Assembly: GCA_900556625.1 (NCBI GenBank)
Contig: USPQ01000064.1
Span: forward strand, 1-15,399
From: an uncultured Bacteroides sp.
Lineage (GTDB): Bacteria > Bacteroidota > Bacteroidia > Bacteroidales > Bacteroidaceae
Reading direction: 5' to 3'
Length of the DNA: 15,399 bases
Shown: in pieces, positions 1 through 6,594 of the stretch
Layout of the letters: each line of letters opens with the position of its first letter
How positions within the stretch are numbered: the first letter of the stretch is position 1
Position numbers and translations under genes: made by a program
Notes under the pieces: model-generated
What the model was told of the DNA's origin: nothing
The model's input: only the letters and a program-made list of their open reading frames with translations
The model's database searches: none

Positions 1-86
1 CACCGTTGGCGATAGATAATTTGAGTACCGGAGCTCCTTCCGACAAGTCTGTTTCTTTCCCGAATAAACGACTCTTGTACACATAA
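1..86 (+). CDS. Possible 3' end of an upstream gene (partial)
   Basis: Reading frame 3 is open from the window edge to a TAA at 84-86 and encodes about 27 residues ending in NKRLLYT. The codon choice looks like that of the neighbouring genes. A stretch this short can be open by chance, no domain is recognisable, and a competing short frame exists on the other strand. The region between this stop and position 217 contains no convincing gene. Confidence 0.3.
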   Translation, partial: PLAIDNLSTGAPSDKSVSFPNKRLLYT

Positions 87-217
87 TTTTAATTTCTAGT
101 TAAAGGTTTATTATAAGCTGCTTTCACGGGGTATTCAACCGATGCGGATTCCTCTCGCAAAAGCATATTCTCAAAACAATAATGTTCCATTTATGTTTTA
201 TAATAAAGCATTGATAT

Positions 218-1762
218 ATGAAAATGAAAAAGATTTTAGCAGTTTTATTAATCCTGTTGCTTATACTTATTCTGGTTTTGATAGTACGGACCGTAACTTA
301 TAAATTTGGTAAAGTGCCCAAGAATGCGGATGATAAAGAACTGGTGAACACAGCTCCTTCGGAGCAATCAGTACGTCGTTTTGTCGGAGGAATACGAATC
401 CCGACAATCAGTAATGAAGTGTATGAAGAGACTGATTTCAAGCCTTTCGATGAATTTATGAAGTACCTGACCGATTCTTATCCGGAGGTATATAGGGTGA
501 TGGATGTAGATACCATTAATACATACGGGCTGGTGTTTCATTGGAAAGGCAAGAACAGTGATCTGAAACCGATATTATTCTTGTCCCATTACGATGTGGT
601 TCCAGTAGTCGGATATGATCCGTCTACGGCGACTGTTGCAGATACGGTTTTCCGGTTTGACGACAAACCGTTGCCTCCCATCAGGACTTATTCGGAAAAG
701 TGGGATTATCCTCCCTTCTCAGGAGCTGTTGCAGGCGGACGCATATACGGTCGTGGAACACTTGATATGAAATGTATGCTCTTCTCTCTGATGGAGGGAG
801 CGGATAACCTGATAGCCGAAGGCTTCCAACCGGAAAGAGACATCTGGTTTGCTTTCGGGCAAGACGAGGAAGTGAGCGGACGTCAGGGGGCTTTCAAAAT
901 TGCCGATTATTTTAAACAGAAAGGGCTACGCTTCAGTGCGGTTTATGACGAAGGAGGCATCATTGCAGCTCCCGGTTCGGCAATAGAATCCATACAAGAA
1001 CCGTTGGCATTGGTGGGAGTGGGAGAAAAAGGCTTTCTGACCTTGCGCCTTACGATAAAAGGGATGGGAGGGCATTCTTCGATGCCACCTTCAAAGAGTT
1101 CTCTGGTGTATGCTGCAGAAATCATAGAGAAGCTGAATGACAACCAGTTCCCGGCAGAAATCATTTCTCCCATAGCAGCATTTTTCGATAATGTAGGAGA
1201 GGAAATGGGATTCTTTTCGCAGATGGCGATAGCCAATCAATGGCTGCTCGAACCGCTACTGCTGAAGACTATGGAAAAATCTCCCGCCTCCAATGCGCTG
1301 GTACGCACTACAACCGCCATCACGATGGCTAAAGGCAGTGATGCGGCCAATGTATTGGCTTCGGAGGCTGAGGTTACTGTAAACTTCCGCATTTTGCCCG
1401 GTGAATCGGTTGCCGGGGTGATAGAGCATGTAAAGAAGTTGTGTGAAGGTTACGATGTTGCCATTCATGTGGTATCGGAACGTGAGCCTTCAAGCATCTC
1501 TCCTAAAAACGTTAGAGGCTTCGAGATTATCAAGGAAGAGATGGCAAAAATATATCCCGCAGCTATCGTTACCTCTTATATTACGATCGGGGGTACCGAT
1601 TCCTACAAATATCAGACGGTGAGCGATGACATCTACCGTTTCTTGCCTATTTGTCTGAACCAGTACGAACAGCGTACGATACATAACGAAAATGAGTATA
1701 TATCCCTGGAGAATTTTGGGAAGATGCAATGGTATTTTAAGGAACTGATGAAGAATTATTAG
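218..1762 (+). CDS. Membrane-anchored M20 family metallopeptidase (PM20D1/carboxypeptidase-like)
   Basis: This 514-residue protein is predicted to be a di-zinc M20 amidohydrolase/peptidase anchored by one N-terminal membrane helix (about residues 5-24, very Leu/Ile/Val rich), so its catalytic part probably lies in the periplasm. M20 metal ligands are visible in order: H124 and D126 in SHYDVVP, D183 in RGTLDMK, the E217-E218 pair in GQDEEVSG, D244 in YDEGG, and a late histidine H489 in TIHNENE. The dimerisation-domain motif GGHSSMPP is at about 284-291. Length and the membrane segment match the PM20D1-like branch, known in animals for N-acyl amino acid hydrolysis; the substrate here is unknown. 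The start at 218 gives MKMKK; 224 is an equally possible start. The gene is monocistronic and its TAG overlaps the stop of the convergent gene by four bases. Confidence 0.88.
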   Translation: MKMKKILAVLLILLLILILVLIVRTVTYKFGKVPKNADDKELVNTAPSEQSVRRFVGGIRIPTISNEVYEETDFKPFDEFMKYLTDSYPEVYRVMDVDTINTYGLVFHWKGKNSDLKPILFLSHYDVVPVVGYDPSTATVADTVFRFDDKPLPPIRTYSEKWDYPPFSGAVAGGRIYGRGTLDMKCMLFSLMEGADNLIAEGFQPERDIWFAFGQDEEVSGRQGAFKIADYFKQKGLRFSAVYDEGGIIAAPGSAIESIQEPLALVGVGEKGFLTLRLTIKGMGGHSSMPPSKSSLVYAAEIIEKLNDNQFPAEIISPIAAFFDNVGEEMGFFSQMAIANQWLLEPLLLKTMEKSPASNALVRTTTAITMAKGSDAANVLASEAEVTVNFRILPGESVAGVIEHVKKLCEGYDVAIHVVSEREPSSISPKNVRGFEIIKEEMAKIYPAAIVTSYITIGGTDSYKYQTVSDDIYRFLPICLNQYEQRTIHNENEYISLENFGKMQWYFKELMKNY

Positions 1763-2283
1763 TTCTTCTTTGCCTTGATTGCCTTCAACGTGTTTTTGCG
1801 CACAGAGCGGATAGCGGGAACCAGTAATTCGGGTTCCATGATTTCCAGCATTGTGCGCAATTCTTGTTGAAGCTCCGGGATGAAACGGGTCAGTTGGTAA
1901 GCAAGTTTGATGCAAAGTGACTGCACTCCGGGCGGTTCCTGCCGGGATACCATACGCTCTATGCAGAAATCCAGCAAGTCCACCCGTGGAGGGTCGGCTA
2001 GCGGTTGCTGACATAGCAGGTTCAAGAGCATTCTTCGTTTTCCTGAATGCGGGCAGGTAAGCGTTGCATCAATCAATTCATTTTGTTTCCCGCTCAGCCA
2101 TTCTACTTCCGGTTTCGAGAAATGGGTACAAACCCACAGTGCCTGGTAAGAGACGATGCTGTCCTCATCATATATCAACCGGTAGATTTCTTCTCTGAGG
2201 CGTTCGTCGTCTTGTATGTAATGAAGTATCTCTCTGATATTCTCGATGTGTACACGCTCAGATAGTCTTGCACGCAGGTTCAT
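1759..2283 (-). CDS. Small alpha-helical (HEAT-repeat-like) hypothetical protein
   Basis: The 174-residue product has no signal peptide or membrane segment. It is built of short amphipathic helices (for example LREEIYRLIY, ELIDATLTC, LLDFCIERMV, LQQELRTMLEIM), resembling HEAT-type or adenylate-cyclase-associated helical solenoids. The C-terminus is strongly basic (RKNTLKAIKAKKN). I do not recognise a named family. It is the last gene of a minus-strand series after the beta-lactamase and the VOC-GNAT-GNAT gene, with a 39-base gap that holds an A9/C8 homopolymer run just before the start codon. Its stop codon overlaps that of the convergent M20 peptidase gene. Confidence 0.7.
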   Translation of the reverse strand: MNLRARLSERVHIENIREILHYIQDDERLREEIYRLIYDEDSIVSYQALWVCTHFSKPEVEWLSGKQNELIDATLTCPHSGKRRMLLNLLCQQPLADPPRVDLLDFCIERMVSRQEPPGVQSLCIKLAYQLTRFIPELQQELRTMLEIMEPELLVPAIRSVRKNTLKAIKAKKN

Positions 2284-2293
2284 ATGGCTCTCG

Positions 2294-2310
2294 TTTTTTT
2301 TTGGGGGGGG
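2294..2310. repeat. Adjacent homopolymer tracts (T9 G8; C8 A9 on the gene strand)
   Basis: Nine T are followed directly by eight G on the plus strand. On the coding strand of the helical-repeat gene this reads C8 then A9 and ends about ten bases before its ATG, so it sits in the translation-initiation region. Runs of this length are prone to slippage and could change the leader spacing; that effect is inferred. Confidence 0.75.
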
Positions 2311-2322
2311 AATGAGTTGTTT

Positions 2323-3696
2323 TTACTTGTTGCCGTTCTCTGCCTCCGGCAGTTGCAGATGGAGAATCGGATAAGGCTTGCCCATACCGTCTGTTTCATC
2401 TCGGCCTATGATCCGGAATCCCATGCGGAGATAAAATCCGAGTGCTTTGTCGTTCTGCTCGTTTACGTCTACTTTATTTATCTGTTTTCTCCGGGTGGCG
2501 TATTCCAGCAATCGTCTGCCATATCCTTTTCCCTGTTCGCCGGGGCTTACGAACAGCATTTCGATGAGTTCGTCGCTCAGTCCCATAAAGGCGACAATCT
2601 TTCCATTGGTATTGCGGATGATATACAGTTCTACAGCCGATAAGTAGTGGTTGCGTACCAATGGTTTGTAGAATTGGATATGCTCTTCCGTGAGGAAGTG
2701 ATGCGTATGGCGTACGGAATCTTCCCATACTTGCAGAATCTCGTCGTAGTCTTCCGGAACAGGTCGGCATATATTAGGCAGATAATAGCACAGGTGATCG
2801 TATATATTTCCGTTGTAGGTAAGTTCCGCCTGATGCAGTACACCTTCACAGATAAAGCCGTTGCGTTCCAATACTTGCTGAGACCGCTTGTTGTGCGGAT
2901 AACAGTTGGCGGTGATAAGGCTGAGCTGAAGTTCGTTGAAACCATAATTAAGCACAGCTTGTACCGCTTCCGTCATATATCCTTTTCCCCAGTGAGGCTC
3001 GTCGAGCCAGTATCCCAGCATACGTACTTGCGGGTTCTCCCGCTTCGGGTCGGGGACGATGCCGATGGAGCCGATGAGCTGTCGTGTGTCTTTCAGTGTT
3101 ATAGCCCAGATATCCTCCTGACCGATAAACACGTTCTGGAGGATTTCGCGCGATTCTTTTATCGATTTATGGGGAGCCCATCCGGCATTATTGCCCAGAT
3201 TCGGATTCTGGCAACAAGCGAAGAATGTTTCTGCATCATTTTCCCGAAAAGGCCGGATGAGTAAGCGTTCCGTTTCAAACGAACAATCATCCTGTGGTTC
3301 GTCTGCCTGCGGGGGGCATACGCATTCTATCCGGTTACCGTCAGGATCAAGAACTACACTTTCGAAATAACCATCTCCCGAAGTACGTGGCTCGCCTGCT
3401 ATGATGTATCCCTCGGAGCGCATTTGTTCCGTGAAGCGAAGCACTTCTTCTCGGCTGGGGAAGGTGAAGGCAAGATGCGTCAGCCCAAGACGGTTCTCTT
3501 CTATCGGAGTATTTTGTACGTCTGTCCGGCTCATCAATTCCAGAGAAGGGCCTTCTCCGAAAGAGATGAAATAGGACTCGAATCCTTTCTTCGGATTGAT
3601 GTATTTTTCATTACTCGTTCCACCCAGAAAGCGGACATAGAAATCTTTTAATTCTTCCAGACGAAAAGTCCAGATAGCGATATGATGTAGTTTCAT
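2323..3696 (-). CDS. Three-domain fusion: VOC/glyoxalase-like + two GNAT acetyltransferase domains
   Basis: The 457-residue product reads as three domains. Residues 1-127 form a VOC/glyoxalase-like domain with potential metal ligands H5, E53, H74 and E124 (LHHIAIW, SLELMS, LTHLAF, NRIECVC). Residues about 138-306 form a RimJ/RimL-type GNAT domain, starting with the usual ETERLLIRPF strand and carrying an acetyl-CoA loop at W236-GKGY. Residues about 309-450 form a second, PhnO/YjaB-like GNAT domain with the Q388-GKGYG loop and a C-terminal FYLRMGF strand. Such domains detoxify small electrophiles or antibiotics (VOC) or acetylate small molecules or protein N-termini (GNAT); the substrates cannot be read from sequence. 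It starts 49 bases after the beta-lactamase stop on the same strand, so co-transcription is plausible. The frame is intact across both domain boundaries. Confidence 0.85.
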   Translation of the reverse strand: MKLHHIAIWTFRLEELKDFYVRFLGGTSNEKYINPKKGFESYFISFGEGPSLELMSRTDVQNTPIEENRLGLTHLAFTFPSREEVLRFTEQMRSEGYIIAGEPRTSGDGYFESVVLDPDGNRIECVCPPQADEPQDDCSFETERLLIRPFRENDAETFFACCQNPNLGNNAGWAPHKSIKESREILQNVFIGQEDIWAITLKDTRQLIGSIGIVPDPKRENPQVRMLGYWLDEPHWGKGYMTEAVQAVLNYGFNELQLSLITANCYPHNKRSQQVLERNGFICEGVLHQAELTYNGNIYDHLCYYLPNICRPVPEDYDEILQVWEDSVRHTHHFLTEEHIQFYKPLVRNHYLSAVELYIIRNTNGKIVAFMGLSDELIEMLFVSPGEQGKGYGRRLLEYATRRKQINKVDVNEQNDKALGFYLRMGFRIIGRDETDGMGKPYPILHLQLPEAENGNK

Positions 3697-3745
3697 GCTG
3701 ATTTTAATTTTTGTCTTTATCTTTATTGTTATCGTTGTTGTCGTA

Positions 3746-4633
3746 TTACTTTGTTGTCCGGATTACATATTTATAGACAATGCGGGAAATATCAGCGATA
3801 ATCTTACTGTTTTCCAGACTGCTTTCCGCAGAGTCTTTCACGAAAACGGCTATACTGTATGCGTGTCCGTTGGGTAGGAGAACGAAGCCAATGTCATTGC
3901 AGCCTATCTGCTGTCCTTTCGCATTGAAATCTCCCGTTCCTGTTTTATGTCCTACGGTTACCCCTTTGCCTAGTAACGGGGCAACCAGACGGTCCTGCCC
4001 GGTCTGGCATTCTACCATTGTCTGATAGATGAAGTCTTTGTAGGCTTCATCGAACAATGTTTTGCGGCGGAATATTTCCAGTAATTTGGCAGCAGCCAGC
4101 GGTGTGCTCCAGTTGCTATAGCAGAGGTTTAAGTCTTCGTGCATATCGTTCTCTGTATGAGTGATCTCGCAATCACGAATCCCCAGTGATTGTATATACC
4201 GGTTGACAGAATCCGGCCCGCCTTGATAATTGAAAAGAATATCACAAGCATTATTGTCGCTCTGTTGCAGGGTGTATTTTAATAAATCAGCGATACTCAT
4301 TTCGAATCCTCCCTGTGGAAACTGATCTCGCAACGGACTGTATGTATTCGGTTTTAAATCTGATTTCTTAATTGACAACAGAGTCCCTAGCGGCAATCTC
4401 TTTTTATCCATATAATCGGCCAAAGCCACTGCCTGATGGAACTTGAAAACACTCATCAGCGGATATTGGATGTCGTTATTCACAGTGACTGTATCTTTTC
4501 CATCGATAATAACGGCAATCCCTATTTCCGCCTTTTTCCCTTTAATAGCTTGTTCTAACAGTGTCTTGAGCTGGCTCTGTCGGGCAAAAAGGAGAGTCGG
4601 TATCAGACAGAGAAGAATAATGAATGAGCGCAT
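3746..4633 (-). CDS. bla: Class A beta-lactamase, CepA/CblA-like (subclass A2)
   Basis: The 295-residue precursor has a signal peptide (about 1-17, MRSFIILLCL... ending LLFA) for export to the periplasm. All class A serine beta-lactamase motifs are present: S61-V-F-K64 (the S70-x-x-K motif), S125-D-N127 (SDN), E161 in the omega-loop ENDMH segment (E166 equivalent, in the extended A2 form shared with CepA, CblA and PER enzymes), and K230-T-G232 (KTG). The stretches SVFKFHQA, LLKYTLQQSDNNACDILFNY and YQTMVECQTGQDRL are as I recall them from Bacteroides CepA, so a chromosomal cephalosporinase is the best assignment. A good Bacteroides promoter lies upstream. It is divergent from the Wadjet operon. 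The exact allele and spectrum cannot be set without alignment. Confidence 0.93.
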   Translation of the reverse strand: MRSFIILLCLIPTLLFARQSQLKTLLEQAIKGKKAEIGIAVIIDGKDTVTVNNDIQYPLMSVFKFHQAVALADYMDKKRLPLGTLLSIKKSDLKPNTYSPLRDQFPQGGFEMSIADLLKYTLQQSDNNACDILFNYQGGPDSVNRYIQSLGIRDCEITHTENDMHEDLNLCYSNWSTPLAAAKLLEIFRRKTLFDEAYKDFIYQTMVECQTGQDRLVAPLLGKGVTVGHKTGTGDFNAKGQQIGCNDIGFVLLPNGHAYSIAVFVKDSAESSLENSKIIADISRIVYKYVIRTTK

Positions 4634-4678
4634 AATCTATTTTTTGTTAAACAGGTTTCTTGTTTCTTGTTGAAAGCA

Positions 4679-4709
4679 CAAAGATATGAATACTAAACTT
4701 AGAGACAAA
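4679..4709 (-). promoter_or_regulatory. Beta-lactamase promoter (Bacteroides -33/-7 type)
   Basis: On the minus strand TTTG (plus-strand CAAA at 4706-4709) is followed after 19 bases by TATCTTTG (plus-strand CAAAGATA at 4679-4686). This matches the Bacteroides sigma-ABfr consensus TTTG-N19-21-TAnnTTTG exactly. The predicted leader is about 40 bases to the ATG at 4633. Confidence 0.7.
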
Positions 4710-4747
4710 TTCTTATTCAATAATAGTAATGACACGATAGATTTTTT

Positions 4748-4755
4748 TACTTTTG
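4748..4755 (+). promoter_or_regulatory. Candidate -7 element of the jet operon promoter
   Basis: TACTTTTG matches the Bacteroides -7 consensus TAnnTTTG and lies 61 bases before the jetA start. No TTTG or TTG is found at the expected -33 distance (about 4724-4728), so the promoter may be weak or activator dependent. The rest of the 183-base divergent intergenic region (4634-4816) holds the beta-lactamase promoter and the hairpin at 4762-4782. Confidence 0.45.
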
Positions 4756-4761
4756 TAAGTG

Positions 4762-4782
4762 AATAGGCTGAGGTAGTCTATT
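4762..4782 (+). promoter_or_regulatory. Hairpin/dyad at the probable 5' end of the jet mRNA
   Basis: AATAGGCT and AGTCTATT pair over eight bases with one G-U wobble in RNA, around a five-base loop GAGGT. The element begins about seven bases after the candidate -7 box, at or just after the likely transcription start. It could be a 5' mRNA stem or an operator for a repressor; neither is shown. Confidence 0.4.
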
Positions 4783-4816
4783 GAAGCAGTAAACATTATT
4801 AAAAGACAAAACTAAT

Positions 4817-6013
4817 ATGGGTACTTTTCGTTCCATAGAAGAACTGGTTAAAAGTCTGGATCGGGAGAAAGAACTTCTGAAAGAGATGTTTGCCAAACGA
4901 AAGTCTCTTTCGTTCCGTTATGATTATGCGCTTGAAATGACAGAGTACAAAGAAGAGCGTATCCGCTATCTGATAGACTATGGAGTTATCCGGGACACTG
5001 GCGACTTTCTTGAAATGGAGGATATTTATCTGAAATTCTTTGAAGATGTACTCGAAGTAAATGAAGAAATCAATGTATCTTTCGTGCAGGATTACCTGAC
5101 ACGACTGAATGAAAACATTGACTATTACTTGAAAGAGAATAACGAACAACGTAAATACAACTACCAGCGTGAAGTGAAACGCTGCCTGAAAAACATCGCT
5201 CTGACTACAGTCCGCAATGTGATGGACTTGAAAAGGAATATGGATAATACTTATAAGAACGAACCGAATTATAAGATAAAGAAAACCAAACTCGTCCGGC
5301 TTGATGAGAAACGGAATAATATTGCTCTGCTGATCCGTAAAAGTGAGGAATTGATAGACTACGGACAACCTGTTTTCTTCCGGGTGGCGATGGACGTACA
5401 AATGCGGAATGTAGTAAGCGACGTGAAACTACAGCTGAACGATTCATATCACAATCTGATTGAAATCCAGAAGCAAATTATCCATTACCTGAATCTCATT
5501 GACTATCAGAATCGTATTTTCGAGAAAGTAAAGAAACTGAAGTATTTGAAAGACCAGTTCTTGTTGGAAGAACATACAAGTATCCGTTCTGTTGCCGCAC
5601 AAAAAAATCCTGTCTGGATGGAGCCGCAGGTCGGTTATCGCATCAAGCTTTCCATTGATAATCTACGGACTTCCGATGAGGCTTTTCAGATTTTGAAGAA
5701 ACTTGTCGCGCGGCAGAAAAATTCTCCGAAAGGAATGAAACAACTGGCAGATGCCATTCCGGAAGGATACCTGGATGGGCAGTCGCAAATGATAGATACC
5801 GTAAACTTGCAGGAAGTGCATAATTCATTTATGGCGTCCAGCACCCACCTGTTCTCTTTTGTGATGAACTATCGCTACCGGAAAGAGGTGACACGTGGAG
5901 AGAAATTAATCTTTTTCTGCCAATTGGCGTCACAGTATGCCGACGAACTTCGCTTTACGGATACTTATGAAATCTCCGATGAAGTGGAATACCCTTTAAT
6001 ATATGCCAAATGA
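4817..6013 (+). CDS. jetA: Wadjet protein JetA (kleisin-like subunit)
   Basis: The 398-residue soluble protein is mostly helical and highly charged, with long heptad-like stretches at about 150-250. It is predicted to be the kleisin/MukF analogue that bridges the SMC-like JetC heads and binds JetB. The N-terminal 90 residues (FRSIEELVKS to about FFEDVLEVN) look like a winged-helix region: helices followed by the strand-like segment DYGVIRDTGDFLEMED. The assignment rests mainly on gene order (A-B-C-D with coupled downstream genes), length and overall composition, because JetA families are very divergent; I see no catalytic motif, as expected. It is shorter than the type I JetA (DUF3375) proteins I know, which suggests another Wadjet subtype. 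It is the first gene of the operon, after an AT-rich leader, with only 23 bases to the next gene. Confidence 0.75.
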   Translation: MGTFRSIEELVKSLDREKELLKEMFAKRKSLSFRYDYALEMTEYKEERIRYLIDYGVIRDTGDFLEMEDIYLKFFEDVLEVNEEINVSFVQDYLTRLNENIDYYLKENNEQRKYNYQREVKRCLKNIALTTVRNVMDLKRNMDNTYKNEPNYKIKKTKLVRLDEKRNNIALLIRKSEELIDYGQPVFFRVAMDVQMRNVVSDVKLQLNDSYHNLIEIQKQIIHYLNLIDYQNRIFEKVKKLKYLKDQFLLEEHTSIRSVAAQKNPVWMEPQVGYRIKLSIDNLRTSDEAFQILKKLVARQKNSPKGMKQLADAIPEGYLDGQSQMIDTVNLQEVHNSFMASSTHLFSFVMNYRYRKEVTRGEKLIFFCQLASQYADELRFTDTYEISDEVEYPLIYAK

Positions 6014-6036
6014 TGTATGCTGAATGCTAAAAACAG

Positions 6037-6594
6037 ATGACTATGAAATATACTGAAGAGATATTTAATATACTTAGCAAAGGGGGATTCATTTCTTCCA
6101 ATAGTGTCTCTACCCAAGTGAAACGCTTGTATGATGCCATTGAGGAAGATTTGCCCGATTATTATGATTACTACAAAGGCATCGGTTTTTATTTGGAAGG
6201 TGGTGACGGTTATTACTACTTTACCCGCAAGGAATCGAAAGTCGATTTGGAACGTAAACTGGAAGCAATTCAGAAGTGGATTGATTACTTGAGTTTCCTG
6301 AAAACCTATCATTCGGCATTCGGTCCGGGCTTTCTGTTTCGTGCTGCTGATATTGAGATTCAGATAGGATGCGATATCGAACTGAAAGAAAAGGCAACCA
6401 AACTGTTTTCGGATAAGAAGAAATATGATGAAGTAGTCGGCAAACTGCTGAAAGAACTGGAGAGTATAGGACTGATAGAGAAAGAAAACGAACTTGACGG
6501 GACGTATAAAGTATTGTCGGCTTTCCATTATATGGAGGACTTGGTTGATTGTATCACAATTTCAGAGGAGGTGCAAGATGAGATACCTGAATAA
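6037..6594 (+). CDS. jetB: Wadjet protein JetB (MukE-like winged-helix subunit)
   Basis: This 185-residue acidic protein has the size and fold pattern of MukE/JetB: an N-terminal helical domain (about 1-70) and a C-terminal winged-helix region in which KLLKELESIGLIEKEN leads into the wing strand GTYKVLSAFHYMEDLVDCI. JetB binds the kleisin and DNA within the SMC complex. Initiation could be at 6037 (MTMKYTEE) or at the internal ATG at 6043. Its last 17 bases overlap the start of jetC, which points to translational coupling and fixed stoichiometry. The identification comes from position and fold-like features rather than a catalytic signature. Confidence 0.75.
   Translation: MTMKYTEEIFNILSKGGFISSNSVSTQVKRLYDAIEEDLPDYYDYYKGIGFYLEGGDGYYYFTRKESKVDLERKLEAIQKWIDYLSFLKTYHSAFGPGFLFRAADIEIQIGCDIELKEKATKLFSDKKKYDEVVGKLLKELESIGLIEKENELDGTYKVLSAFHYMEDLVDCITISEEVQDEIPE

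Noticed and set aside
37..113. Short minus-strand frame (about 25 codons) in the first intergenic region
   Set aside because: It is too short, has no start context or motif and is contradicted by the open plus-strand frame ending at 86.
4799..5401. Minus-strand open frame of 200 residues opposite jetA
   Set aside because: It is a Phe/Ile-rich shadow of a charged helical gene, with no motif or promoter.
6494..6577. Longer jetC start at 6494
   Set aside because: It would overlap jetB by about 100 bases and add 28 residues unlike an SMC head; ATG 6578 has a strong purine-rich site and the expected N-terminal strand.
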